Made by a program: the position numbers and the translations under genes. From contig SUZR01000004.1 of the NCBI GenBank assembly GCA_015059845.1, forward strand, positions 148,982 through 212,981: a stretch of DNA of 64,000 nucleotides, given 5' to 3'. This document shows positions 25,976 to 34,519 of this stretch, one piece after another. The notes under the pieces were generated by a model. The model was not told the origin of the DNA. It saw only the letters and a program-made list of their open reading frames with translations, and searched no databases. This stretch comes from Rikenellaceae bacterium. GTDB taxonomy: Bacteria > Bacteroidota > Bacteroidia > Bacteroidales > Rikenellaceae. Within the stretch, counting starts at the first letter, position 1, and the number at the start of each line of letters is the position of its first letter.

Positions 25976-26726
25976 TTCTGCGTGATATGAGCGAGACGTA
26001 GTAGAGTACGGTTGCAATAGCACTCAACGCCGCCACGAGGTATGTGCGTGCTGCCCACTTGAGCGACTCACGCGCATAGCCGAGCTGCTGGCCCTGCAAC
26101 ATACGGCTCGACTCCAGCCACTCCAGAGCGCGGGCCGAGGCGTTGTACTCAACGGGCAATGTAACAATCGAGAAGAGTGCCGACATAGCAATCAGGGCGA
26201 TACCAATCCAGCATACGGTTGTGCCGCCGCCGGCCGCCATCAGGGCGATACCGCCGATGATTACCCACGTAGCAATCTTAGATGAGAAATTCACCACCGG
26301 CACTAGTGCCGAGCGCATAACCAGCGGAGCATATCCGCGGGCGTGCTGTATGGCGTGACCGCACTCGTGGCACGCTACGGCAGCCGCCGCAATCGAGCGT
26401 GAGGCATAGACGCTGTCGCTCAGGTTTACGGTCATATTTGCGGGGTTGAAGTGGTCGGTGAGCTGACCCTTCACGTGTGTAATCTTAACGTTATGTACGT
26501 TGTTATCGCGCAGCATCTTCTCGGCCACCTCCGCGCCCGTCATACCGTTGGGGAAGGGCACCTGCGAATACTTGGCAAAGACCGACTGCAGGCGTGCCTG
26601 CACGATGTAACCCACCACGCCGATGATACCCATCAGTATGATTGAGCTTCCCGACGAGAAACCCATCGTGGGGTCAGCGTACGAGTAAGAGTAATAATCT
26701 TGTGCTGCTTGCAATAATTCTAACAT
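25968..26726 (-). CDS. YugP-like neutral zinc metallopeptidase
   Basis: The 252-residue membrane protein has an N-terminal helix (about 27-45), the zinc motif HECGHAIQH at 120-128 (HExxH), and two or three C-terminal hydrophobic segments (about 140-195 and 228-246), with YNASARALEWLE between them. This is the YugP/Zn-dependent membrane protease family (DUF2268-unrelated); its substrates are unknown. It is first in a run with the SGNH and MBOAT genes and overlaps the SGNH gene by 8 bp. The upstream region holds hairpins but no clear promoter. Confidence 0.88.
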   Translation of the reverse strand: MLELLQAAQDYYSYSYADPTMGFSSGSSIILMGIIGVVGYIVQARLQSVFAKYSQVPFPNGMTGAEVAEKMLRDNNVHNVKITHVKGQLTDHFNPANMTVNLSDSVYASRSIAAAAVACHECGHAIQHARGYAPLVMRSALVPVVNFSSKIATWVIIGGIALMAAGGGTTVCWIGIALIAMSALFSIVTLPVEYNASARALEWLESSRMLQGQQLGYARESLKWAARTYLVAALSAIATVLYYVSLISRRND

Positions 26727-27047
26727 ATTCTTTTTCGTTTTTAGTTTAACAAACTAAGGTTAATTGCTGTTACCTTGCTAATTTAGGCATACCTTGCGGC
26801 TTCCAGCCGCATTTGCAATTCTGACCCTCCCCTATATCCCCTCCTCGGAGGGGACTTTGGTCGCTCAGCTCCGAGGATGCAGAGCCAAAGGTCTGATTGC
26901 CTAAAAATGCTATTAAAAGTTATCAAACAAACGGTTGTCGCCCGCCAAACAATATGTCGCAGTGAAATAATTGGACATAAAAGGTGCAAGGCGTACCATT
27001 AATAATGCAAAAGTAAGAATTTTTTGCATAACTTTGTACAGATTTTT
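26727..27047. other. Divergent gap with hairpins; no gene seen
   Basis: Between the peptidase gene and the permease gene lie a CTTGCGGCTTCCAGCCGCA hairpin near 26792, a CCCCTCC/GGAGGGG hairpin near 26840-26855, and the permease -7 box at 27029-27036. Coding frames through it are short and lack recognisable features. Confidence 0.6.
27029..27036 (+). promoter_or_regulatory. -7 box of the permease gene
   Basis: TAACTTTG is an exact TAnnTTTG match. It predicts a start near 27043, only about 5-10 nt before the first candidate ATG (27048), so the message would be nearly leaderless. No good -33 TTTG is at the expected place. Confidence 0.5.
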
Positions 27048-28301
27048 ATGAAAATGAACAATCTCGAATACTTGCTCGCTCGACGCACGGCTGCACACGA
27101 TGGAGAGTCACGTGCGGCGGTGATGATGCGCATAGCCACAATATCGGTCGCCCTGGCGCTGACGGTGATGATTGTGACGCTGGCCGTATTCAATGGCTTC
27201 CGCGGGGAGATATATGCCGACCTGAGAGGCTTCGGGGCTGATATTCAGCTTATGGAGGTGTCGGGCCTGAGGCGCGATGCGCAGCCTGTGGAGTATGAGC
27301 CGCTGCTGGCCGAGCGTGTAGCCGAGATTAAGGGTGTGCGGAGCGTTGCTCCCTACATCATTATGGGCGGTATGGCCAAGAGTGGCGACGAGACACTCGG
27401 CCTGCAGCTCAAGGGTGTGGATTCCGCTTACGACACCTCGTGGTGGCAGAGCCGACTGGTGGAGGGTACGCTGCCCGACATCAAGGGCGAGGAGCGCACC
27501 AAGCAGCTGCTTCTCTCTCGCACCACGGCACAGCGTCTGAATGTGGGCGTTGGCGACAAGGTGGAGATACTCTACGTGAGTGCCATCTCGGGTGCGCGCC
27601 GCGACAGCTACAAGGTGTCGGGACTCTACCATACAGGCCTTGAGGAGATGGATGCCTCGATGGCGCTGGCCGACCTGCGCGATGTGCGTCGCACGGTGGC
27701 GTGGGAGGATGGTATGATTTCGGGCTACGACGTGGCACTCGACAGGATGAAGGATTCGGAGCGCGTGGCCGAGGCTATTGACGAGATGCTCTTTATGGAT
27801 GAGGATATCCAGACCACCTCGTGCCTGCCGGCAACGCTTGCGCTGCGTCATCCGGTGGTGTTCGACTGGCTGAAGGCTCATACGGTTATTGCTCAGGTGG
27901 TAATCATCATTATGATGGCGGTGCTGCTGTTCAATATGGCGGCGGCAATGCTTATTATGGTCTTCGACCGCATCGGTATGATTGGTGCATTGAAGGCGCA
28001 GGGTATGCGCTCGTCGGCCATACGACGTGTATTCCTCTACCGCGCAGCCATACTCTTCGTTCGCGGAGCGGTGTGGGGCAATGCTGTGGGAGGAGCCTTC
28101 GTTGTGGTGCAGGCGCTGTGGCAACCCATAAAGCTCGACCCCTACGGATATATGCTCTCGGTGCTGCCCGTGAGTGTGGACTGGAGATGGTGGGTGGTGC
28201 TGAATGTGGCTACGCTGGTGGCAACCATCGCCGTTATGGTGCTGCCCTCGGCTATGGTGGCACGCATACGCCCCGAGGAGTCGCTGAAGTATAAACTGTA
28301 A
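27048..28301 (+). CDS. LolE/FtsX-type ABC transporter permease
   Basis: The start at 27048 (MKMNNLEYLLARRTAA) is taken from the -7 box position; ATG 27054 is possible. The 417-residue protein has the MacB/LolE layout: a first helix (about 30-50, ISVALALTVMIVTLAVFNGF), a large periplasmic domain (about 55-280) and three C-terminal helices with VVIIIMMAVLLFNMAAAMLIMVFDRIGMIGALKAQG. LolCE-type permeases extract lipoproteins from the inner membrane together with the LolD ATPase, which is not encoded here. The exact substrate is uncertain; related permeases also export other molecules. Confidence 0.85.
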   Translation: MKMNNLEYLLARRTAAHDGESRAAVMMRIATISVALALTVMIVTLAVFNGFRGEIYADLRGFGADIQLMEVSGLRRDAQPVEYEPLLAERVAEIKGVRSVAPYIIMGGMAKSGDETLGLQLKGVDSAYDTSWWQSRLVEGTLPDIKGEERTKQLLLSRTTAQRLNVGVGDKVEILYVSAISGARRDSYKVSGLYHTGLEEMDASMALADLRDVRRTVAWEDGMISGYDVALDRMKDSERVAEAIDEMLFMDEDIQTTSCLPATLALRHPVVFDWLKAHTVIAQVVIIIMMAVLLFNMAAAMLIMVFDRIGMIGALKAQGMRSSAIRRVFLYRAAILFVRGAVWGNAVGGAFVVVQALWQPIKLDPYGYMLSVLPVSVDWRWWVVLNVATLVATIAVMVLPSAMVARIRPEESLKYKL

Positions 28302-28350
28302 GCTACTGCGGGTTTTGCAGGCCCTTAATTGTATTGGAATATAAGTATTT

Positions 28351-29070
28351 ATGAAACCATATAACTCACAAAAGACAAAAAAAGAGGAGGTGCAGCAGAT
28401 GTTCGACAATATCGCCCCGACGTACGATAAGTTGAACCACCTGCTCTCGCTCTCGATTGATAAGCTGTGGCGTCGCCGCGTGGTACGCAAGGTGCGCCGT
28501 ATGCACCCCGAGCGCGTTCTCGACCTGGCTACGGGCACGGGCGATTTGGCCATCAAGATGGCGAAGGCTATGCCCAAGGCGAAGATTATGGGTGTCGATT
28601 TGTCGGAGAATATGCTCTCTGTTGCGGCCGAGAAGGTGCGCCGTCAGGGCCTTGACGACCACATCGCACTCTACCAAGGCGATGCCGAGAATCTGGACGT
28701 GGCAACGGGCGTGCTGGATGTTGTTACCGTGGCCTTCGGAGTGCGTAATTTCGGCAATCTGGAGGCGGGCCTGAGCGAGATTATGCGCTCGCTGCGCAGC
28801 GGAGGACATATCGTGGTGCTGGAGTTCTCCACGCCCCGCAACTGGCTTGTGCGCAAGGCCTACCAGCTCTACTCGAACCACGTGATGAAGCCCGTGGGCG
28901 GTCTGGTGTCGAAGGATAGGAAGGCGTATGACTACCTGCCCGACTCGATTGTCGAGTTCCCCGACCGCGAGCGATTTCTGGAGATTATGAGCCGCACGGG
29001 ATTTGTGGAGTGCCGACGTCGCTCGCAGAGCCTCGGCATAGCGCAGATTTACATCGGCAAAAAACCATAG
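28351..29070 (+). CDS. menG: Demethylmenaquinone methyltransferase (UbiE/MenG)
   Basis: This 239-residue SAM-dependent methyltransferase makes menaquinone from demethylmenaquinone at the cytoplasmic face of the membrane. The N-terminus MFDNIAPTYDKLNHLLS, the SAM-binding DLATGTGDLA (motif I), VDLSENML, the acidic DAENLD pocket and VTVAFGVRNFGN are all diagnostic. The C-terminal DYLPDSIVEFPD motif completes the UbiE signature. In this anaerobe group the quinone is menaquinone, hence MenG rather than UbiE. It is followed within 2 bp by a lipoprotein gene. Confidence 0.95.
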   Translation: MKPYNSQKTKKEEVQQMFDNIAPTYDKLNHLLSLSIDKLWRRRVVRKVRRMHPERVLDLATGTGDLAIKMAKAMPKAKIMGVDLSENMLSVAAEKVRRQGLDDHIALYQGDAENLDVATGVLDVVTVAFGVRNFGNLEAGLSEIMRSLRSGGHIVVLEFSTPRNWLVRKAYQLYSNHVMKPVGGLVSKDRKAYDYLPDSIVEFPDRERFLEIMSRTGFVECRRRSQSLGIAQIYIGKKP

Positions 29071-29072
29071 CG

Positions 29073-29579
29073 ATGCGCCGACTGCTTCTGCTCCTGCTGC
29101 TCACCACACTTGTGGGGTGTGGTGCGGCCGAGCCCCCACGCATACAGGGCGTGGAGGTGGAGCCCGTGTGGGAGGGTGTGGCAACCGTTGAGGAGTACCC
29201 CGAGCGCGTGGTGGTGAAGGTAACGGTAGAGAATCCATCGGCGGCGGTGAAGCTGCTGCAGGGGCGTATGAGAATAGGCTATGGCGGCAGGTGGGTGGCG
29301 ATGCTCACGCTGACAGAGAAGGTGAAGATTCCCGCCCGAGGGAGTGCTACCGTTGAGCTGCCGCTGCGACTGAATGTGCAGCGCACGACGCAGACGATGC
29401 AGCTGCGTGCCGCCCTCAAGAGTCGCCGCACGGAGGGCATAATGATAGATTGGCAGGTGGCACTGCGCACGCGTATGGCCTACGTGGAGCGGGAGCAGGG
29501 GCCGATGTCGATAGAGGAGATGGCAGGGCAGAATATTGAGTCGATAAAGGATATGCTGGCAACAATTTTTGAAGAGTAA
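29073..29579 (+). CDS. LEA-like lipoprotein
   Basis: The start at 29073 (MRRLLLLLLLTTLVGCG) is preferred, 2 bp after the menG stop; it gives a lipobox LVGC with Cys16. The rest (168 residues in all) is mostly beta strands (VVVKVTVENPSAAVKLLQGRMRIGYGG; STVELPLRLNVQ), like the LEA-2/WHy immunoglobulin-like fold. It is probably a periplasmic or outer-membrane-attached lipoprotein. Function unknown. It appears to be co-transcribed with menG and the next gene. Confidence 0.65.
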   Translation: MRRLLLLLLLTTLVGCGAAEPPRIQGVEVEPVWEGVATVEEYPERVVVKVTVENPSAAVKLLQGRMRIGYGGRWVAMLTLTEKVKIPARGSATVELPLRLNVQRTTQTMQLRAALKSRRTEGIMIDWQVALRTRMAYVEREQGPMSIEEMAGQNIESIKDMLATIFEE

Positions 29580-29591
29580 AACAGATAAGAT

Positions 29592-30062
29592 ATGAAAAAA
29601 CTAATGAAGGTAGCGGCCGTAGCCGTGGTGATGATATTTGCGGTGCAGAGCCTCTCGGCACAGAGTGTGTCGGCTATGAAGAGCCGCCTGAGTGTGGGTG
29701 CAAACAAGGTGGCGGTCATCGAGCAGAGCGACGTGGCGTCGTCGGTGCGCTCGGTGGAGGCGCGTCCCAAACGCACGAAGGTGACGGGTTATACGATTTT
29801 GATTTTGTCGGATAACTCACACACGGCACGCGAGAATGCCAACGAGGCGAAGAAGACTTTTGAGGAGAACTTCCCCGACACCGAGGTTAAGATGTACTAC
29901 GAGAGCCCCTCGTTCTACGTCTCGGCGGGTCACTATCTCACTAAGGAGGAGGCCATCATCGAGATGATGCGCTTCCGCTCGGTCTTCCCGAAGGCCATCG
30001 CCCAGAGCCGCGAGATGGATATAACGGATTTTATTAATAAACCCGAGGAGGAGCAGAAATAG
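29592..30062 (+). CDS. Exported SPOR-like protein
   Basis: The 156-residue protein has a signal peptide (1-24, ending LSAQS). From about residue 65 it has the two-repeat pattern of a SPOR domain: GYTILILSDNSHTARENANEAKKTFEENFPD, then SPSFYVSAGHYLTKEEAIIEMMRFRSVFP. SPOR domains bind septal peptidoglycan with denuded glycan strands. This one is at the C-terminus of an exported protein with no membrane anchor. A role in cell division or envelope turnover is inference. Confidence 0.65.
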   Translation: MKKLMKVAAVAVVMIFAVQSLSAQSVSAMKSRLSVGANKVAVIEQSDVASSVRSVEARPKRTKVTGYTILILSDNSHTARENANEAKKTFEENFPDTEVKMYYESPSFYVSAGHYLTKEEAIIEMMRFRSVFPKAIAQSREMDITDFINKPEEEQK

Positions 30063-30083
30063 GATAAGTATTATAGAGATACG

Positions 30084-30384
30084 TGCGTCAGCCCAAACGC
30101 GGCCGGCAAACTTTTCGGAAAAAGGGCGGAGCGCCGACGGAGGGTTAAAAAACGGAGAACTTTTCACGAAGTAAAAGCGCGCAGGCGTCCGTTTTACCGA
30201 CGGCAAGCGACGCACCCGAAAATTTGTCACCGCGCACATTTTGGCTCCACCTTTTGGGTGACAAAAGGTGGTAAAAAGAATTTTCAGTATCAGGAAAGTT
30301 CTTAACAAAGGTCGATTGCCACGAACTTTTATGGAGGCTGATTTTGTATCAGCAAAGCATTGAAATAAAAGTTCTCGCAATGAC
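30084..30384. repeat. Family-3 repeat with conserved ends (long copy)
   Basis: It begins TGCGTCAGCCCAAACGCGG and ends AAAAGTTCTCGCAATGAC, the same ends as the short copy at 41265-41324. The 260-bp interior has inverted segments such as CCACCTTTTGGGTGACAAAAGGTGG near 30251-30273. It fills the gap between the SPOR-like gene and the HAD gene. No coding frame on either strand is convincing. Confidence 0.65.
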
Positions 30385-30441
30385 GTAATTTATAACACTT
30401 AAAAACAGATTAACAAAAAAACCAAATTTACATACATAATT

Positions 30442-31302
30442 ATGACATTCAACAAATTTCGTTCAATTTATGACGCCGAGGAGCTGAAGACGCGTCTTGC
30501 GAATATTCGCCACGTGGCACTCGATATGGATGGCACCATCTATATGGGTATGTCGCTGTTCGACTACACCAAGCCATTCCTGCAGTCGCTGCGCGAGATG
30601 GGTATCACCTACTCGTTTTTGACCAACAACCCCTCAACCTCTATCCCCGACTACCTGAAGAAGCTGGCGGGTATGGGTATCGAGGCTACAGAGGAGGAGA
30701 TGTACACCACCGCGCTGGCAACCATCGACTACATAAAGACCAACTACCCCGAGGCACGTCGTCTGTTCCTGCTGGGTACGCCGTCGATGATTTCCGAGTT
30801 CGAGAAGGCGGGCTTCGAGTCGCTGCCCGACTCGGCTGAGGAGCGCCCCGATGTGCTGGTCGTTGCGTTCGATAAGACGTTGGAGTACTCACGCCTGTGC
30901 CGTGCCGCATACTGGGCGCAGCAGGGTGTGCCCTACGTTGCCACAAACCCCGACCGCGTGTGTCCTACCGACCTGCCTACCGTGCTGGTCGATTGCGGCT
31001 CTATCTGCAAGTGCATCGAGCACGCCACAGGTCGCCAGCCCGACATCGTGCTGGGCAAGCCCGACCCCAATATGCTTACGGGCGTGCAGTCACGCTACGG
31101 CGTGAAGCCCGAGCAGGTAGCTATGGTGGGTGACCGCATCTATACCGACATCGAGATGGCCCACAATGCAGGTGCTTTCGGTGTGCTGGTGTTGTCTGGC
31201 GAGACTACGTTGCAGATTGCCGACGAGGCTCCGCGTCAGCCCGACCTTATTGCCGACAATATCTCGGTTCTGGGTGAGCTGCTTCGTGCGTCAAGAGAGT
31301 AA
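30442..31302 (+). CDS. HAD-superfamily (subfamily IIA) phosphatase
   Basis: The 286-residue cytosolic protein carries the HAD motifs: DMDGTIYMG (nucleophile Asp), TNNPSTS (motif II), an LGKPDPNMLTG lysine loop (motif III) and MVGDRIYTDIEMA (motif IV). The cap between motifs II and III marks subfamily IIA, which includes NagD and p-nitrophenyl phosphatases acting on small sugar or nucleoside phosphates. Substrate is not predictable. It starts a run of four co-directional genes that ends at a terminator at 34361. Confidence 0.88.
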   Translation: MTFNKFRSIYDAEELKTRLANIRHVALDMDGTIYMGMSLFDYTKPFLQSLREMGITYSFLTNNPSTSIPDYLKKLAGMGIEATEEEMYTTALATIDYIKTNYPEARRLFLLGTPSMISEFEKAGFESLPDSAEERPDVLVVAFDKTLEYSRLCRAAYWAQQGVPYVATNPDRVCPTDLPTVLVDCGSICKCIEHATGRQPDIVLGKPDPNMLTGVQSRYGVKPEQVAMVGDRIYTDIEMAHNAGAFGVLVLSGETTLQIADEAPRQPDLIADNISVLGELLRASRE

Positions 31303-31313
31303 AAATCGAAAAA

Positions 31314-32270
31314 ATGGATTATATACTTTTAATCGTAGGCTTGGTGCTGTTGACCTATGGCGCCAATCTTCTGACCAAGGGTTGCGTGGGTATGGCCGCA
31401 CGCTTCCGCGTACCCGAATTTATCGTGGGTCTTACCGTAATGGCTGTGGGCACGTCGATGCCCGAGCTTACCGTAAGTACCTTGTCGGCCCTCAATGGTA
31501 ATAGCGATATGGCTATCGGTAATGTAACGGGCTCGAATATCTTTAACACCCTGATTATCCTGGGTATCTGCGCAATGATTCGCCCGATGGTCTTCACCAA
31601 GGAGAATATTCGCCGCGATATACCCATCTGCATCGCCGCATCGGCTCTGCTGCTCGTGATGGCACTCTATATCGGTACTCCCGAGGGCGTGGGCCGCGTG
31701 GAGGGTATCATCCTGTTCCTGTTGTACATCGCCTTTGTACTCTACTCTATCCGCTCGGCAAAGAAGGATGCGCCCGATGCGGAAGCCGGCACCGACGATG
31801 GCAAGCAGACGGAGGCCACGATGGGCTGGGGCAAGATATTGTTCTTCATCGTGGTGGGTCTTGCGGGCCTTATCTACGGTGGAAACCTCTGCCTCGACTC
31901 GGCTACGGCCATAGCACGTGCGTGGGGCGTGAGCGAGGCTATCATCGCCATTACAATCGTTGCTGCGGGTACATCGCTGCCCGAGCTGGCATCGAGCGTG
32001 GCCGCCATCGCCAATGGCAAGCTGTCGCTGGCGTTGGGTAATGTTATCGGCTCGAATGTGGCAAATATCCTGCTTATCTTGGGTGTGAGTGGCTCGATTA
32101 AGCCCCTTACGATGGGCGGCATCACTCCGCTGGATATATGGATGGTTGTAGGCTCGGCCGTGCTGCTGTTGCTCTCGGCTTTGGCCATCGGCCAGCGTCG
32201 TATCACACGCCTCGAGGGCGTACTGTACCTCGCCATATATGTGGCCTACGTGGTGTTGCTGATGAAATAA
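31314..32270 (+). CDS. CaCA-family calcium/sodium antiporter
   Basis: The 318-residue inner-membrane protein has about ten helices and the two alpha-repeats of the cation/Ca2+ exchanger family: VGTSMPELTVST with GNVTGSNIFNTLIILG, and AAGTSLPELASSV with GNVIGSNVANILLILG. The glutamates in each repeat bind the cation. It exchanges Ca2+ (or K+/Na+) across the membrane, as YrbG does. It begins 11 bp after the HAD gene, so they are probably co-transcribed. Confidence 0.92.
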   Translation: MDYILLIVGLVLLTYGANLLTKGCVGMAARFRVPEFIVGLTVMAVGTSMPELTVSTLSALNGNSDMAIGNVTGSNIFNTLIILGICAMIRPMVFTKENIRRDIPICIAASALLLVMALYIGTPEGVGRVEGIILFLLYIAFVLYSIRSAKKDAPDAEAGTDDGKQTEATMGWGKILFFIVVGLAGLIYGGNLCLDSATAIARAWGVSEAIIAITIVAAGTSLPELASSVAAIANGKLSLALGNVIGSNVANILLILGVSGSIKPLTMGGITPLDIWMVVGSAVLLLLSALAIGQRRITRLEGVLYLAIYVAYVVLLMK

Positions 32271-32294
32271 ATTACAAACTAAAACTAAAATACT

Positions 32295-33728
32295 ATGAAC
32301 GGAACTAACATTTTTGGACGTATGACACGCTCTGCAGCGGCGTTGGCCGTAATCTGCCTTGTGGGTTGTACGGGCGGTCGCCTTGACGGCTATTTTGCAA
32401 AGAATGGGCAGGTGGATGAGCGAGAGATTGCACTTACCGAGGGCGTGAGCCTTGCCACCGGTGCCGAATATGAAAACTTTATCCTCAAGGGTCAGGCCCT
32501 CACCTCGGAGAATGGCGAGGCGGCACTCTTGTTTCATTCTGATGGCGAGCAGGGCTATGAGATTACCATCCGCAACGGCGCACAGGATGGCTCAATCAAG
32601 ACGGGTAGCTTGCGCAGCGTGCGTAACCTCTACCGCTCACTTGCCGCCGATGGCGAGTGGTTCGACTTTGAGCTGGCTGTGCGTGGCAAGAACATAGCCG
32701 TAAAGGTTAACGGCGTGGATGTGGTGTGCTACACCGAGCCCGAGAAACCCTACCGCGAGGCGGCACACGCGGCGAAGCTCATCGGCAAGGGTAAGGTTGT
32801 GCTGAAGGGCGTGAAGGGCGATGTTAAGTTCCGTCACCTGGCGATGGAGACACTCGCTGCCGACGCTCGCAACGAGTCGGAGCTGGTTATGCCCGCCATC
32901 GACGAGCAGACCGACCACGTTATCCGCTTTCAGCAGCGTGACTTCCCCGTTATCGACTGGCACGTACACCTGAAGGGTGGCCTGACGAAGGAGATGGCGC
33001 ACGCAATGTCGATGAACTACGGTATCAACTACGGCGTAGCTCCCAACGCAGGTGAGGGCGGCGTAGGCCGTATGCTGGCCGACGACGCTGAGGTACGTGC
33101 ATACTACGAGGAGGTGAAGAATCACCCCTTCCTGTTTGGTGTGCAGGGCGAGGGTAGAAAGTGGACCCAGACCTTCTCGCAGGAGGCGTTGGGTATCTTC
33201 GACTACCTCTTCACCGACGCTATGACCATCATCGACCACAAGAAGCGCAACGCACGTATCTACCGTGCCGAGGAGGTTATCCGCGATGGCGTGACGATGG
33301 ACCAGTATATGGAGCAGATTGTTGACCAGACCGTGAAGATTCTCACAAACGAGCCTGCCGACATCTTCGCCAACGCGACCTACATCCCCGACGATATGAA
33401 TGCCGACTACGACAAGTATTGGACCGAGGAGCGTGTGGACCGCGTGCTGGATGTGCTGGAGAAGTATAACATTGCATTGGAGATTAGCGCCCGCTATAAG
33501 ATTCCCAGCCTCGACATCATCAAGAAGGCGAAGGCTCGCGGCATTAAGTTCACGTTCGGTACGAACAACGTCGATGCCAACTTCGGCCGCTTGGAGTATA
33601 GCCTGGAGGCTGTCGAGAAGTGTGGCCTGACGGTTGAGGATATGTGGTTCCCCACGATGAGTGTTCGTCGTGAGCGTAAGCCCGTAATCTACAACCACTT
33701 CGATGCATCGGGCAAGCGAGTAAAGTAA
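32295..33728 (+). CDS. Lipoprotein: DUF1080-like domain fused to a metal-dependent hydrolase domain
   Basis: The 477-residue protein has a lipobox (CLVGC, Cys25). Residues about 40-190 form a beta-sandwich resembling DUF1080/3-keto-disaccharide hydrolase or LamG domains (ISYEITIRN-type strands, EWFDFELAVRGKNIAVKVNG). Residues 215-477 form a metallo-hydrolase: DWHVHLKGG carries the paired His223/His225 typical of PHP/amidohydrolase domains, and a TNNVDAN segment lies near the end. The two together suggest cleavage of a sugar-derived substrate at the outer membrane. The substrate is unknown and the second domain is assigned by motif only. Confidence 0.65.
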   Translation: MNGTNIFGRMTRSAAALAVICLVGCTGGRLDGYFAKNGQVDEREIALTEGVSLATGAEYENFILKGQALTSENGEAALLFHSDGEQGYEITIRNGAQDGSIKTGSLRSVRNLYRSLAADGEWFDFELAVRGKNIAVKVNGVDVVCYTEPEKPYREAAHAAKLIGKGKVVLKGVKGDVKFRHLAMETLAADARNESELVMPAIDEQTDHVIRFQQRDFPVIDWHVHLKGGLTKEMAHAMSMNYGINYGVAPNAGEGGVGRMLADDAEVRAYYEEVKNHPFLFGVQGEGRKWTQTFSQEALGIFDYLFTDAMTIIDHKKRNARIYRAEEVIRDGVTMDQYMEQIVDQTVKILTNEPADIFANATYIPDDMNADYDKYWTEERVDRVLDVLEKYNIALEISARYKIPSLDIIKKAKARGIKFTFGTNNVDANFGRLEYSLEAVEKCGLTVEDMWFPTMSVRRERKPVIYNHFDASGKRVK

Positions 33729-33732
33729 ACGT

Positions 33733-34317
33733 ATGTACACATTTGACCACCCTCTGTTTCTGTGGCTTAACTTCGACGGCGGAGCGCTGCTCGACAAGCT
33801 AATGCTCGCTATCTCGACCCCCGCCGTGTGGTCGTGGCTCTACGTGCTTATATTATATATAGTGTGGCGCGGCTTCGGCTGGCGTGGTGTGCTTATCTTC
33901 TTGGTGGCTGCGGGTGGAGCTGTGGCGCTGGGCGATATGATTTCGGGAATCTTCAAACATACGGGCCTGCTGAAAAACCTCTGGCCCTCGTTTCCCGCAC
34001 GCCTGCGACCTATGCACACGCCCGAGCTGGAGGGGTTGGTGAGCAATATCCTGCGTCAGGGCGGACAGTATGGCACCGTGTCGGGTCACGCCGCCACGAT
34101 GACGGCTATGGCTGTGTTGTCGATTGCGGCCATCAGGCGAAGCTGGTTCTCGTGGCTGATGACGACGGTTGTGTTGCTGGTCTGCTACTCGCGCATATAT
34201 TTGGGCTATCACTTCCCCGTTGATATCGCGCTGGGTGTGGTGACGGGCCTTGTGTCGGGTGCTGTGATGCTGCTGCTCTACCGCTGGATGATACGCCGCT
34301 GGGTGGCAAGGATATAA
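33733..34317 (+). CDS. PAP2-family membrane phosphatase
   Basis: The 194-residue protein has five to six hydrophobic helices and the three PAP2 motifs: a Lys-x-Arg-Pro type segment ending ARLRP, SGHAATMTAM (motif II, Ser-Gly-His) and SRIYLGYHFPVD (motif III, Arg and His). The family dephosphorylates lipid phosphates such as undecaprenyl pyrophosphate or phosphatidic acid at the periplasmic face. It begins 5 bp after the previous gene. An undecaprenyl-pyrophosphate role would suit the nearby cell-wall cluster, but is inference. Confidence 0.88.
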   Translation: MYTFDHPLFLWLNFDGGALLDKLMLAISTPAVWSWLYVLILYIVWRGFGWRGVLIFLVAAGGAVALGDMISGIFKHTGLLKNLWPSFPARLRPMHTPELEGLVSNILRQGGQYGTVSGHAATMTAMAVLSIAAIRRSWFSWLMTTVVLLVCYSRIYLGYHFPVDIALGVVTGLVSGAVMLLLYRWMIRRWVARI

Positions 34318-34331
34318 AAAAAGTAAATCAA

Positions 34332-34361
34332 AGAGGTTGCCTGTTTGGCAACTTCTTTTTT
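34332..34361 (+). terminator. Terminator after the PAP2 gene
   Basis: AGAGGTTGCC / GGCAACTTCT around a TGTTT loop is followed by a run of six T residues. It ends the HAD-antiporter-lipoprotein-PAP2 unit. Confidence 0.88.
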
Positions 34362-34436
34362 GTTATAGGTGTTATAGGTGTTATAGGTGTTATAGGAATT
34401 CATATAATACTTATAGCACCTATAACACTTATAATA
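34362..34436. repeat. 9-bp-unit palindromic element (copy 8)
   Basis: Left arm of four TTATAGGTG units in a row, spacer AATTCAT, right arm of four inverted units ending TAATATC. It abuts the terminator T-run directly. Confidence 0.9.
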
Positions 34437-34519
34437 TCTCCAACCCACGAAAAAAAATTTGTCATTCTCGCGGAGTTTTATTAAATTTGAAAACAGAATG
34501 CCTTTTTAACTTCAATACA

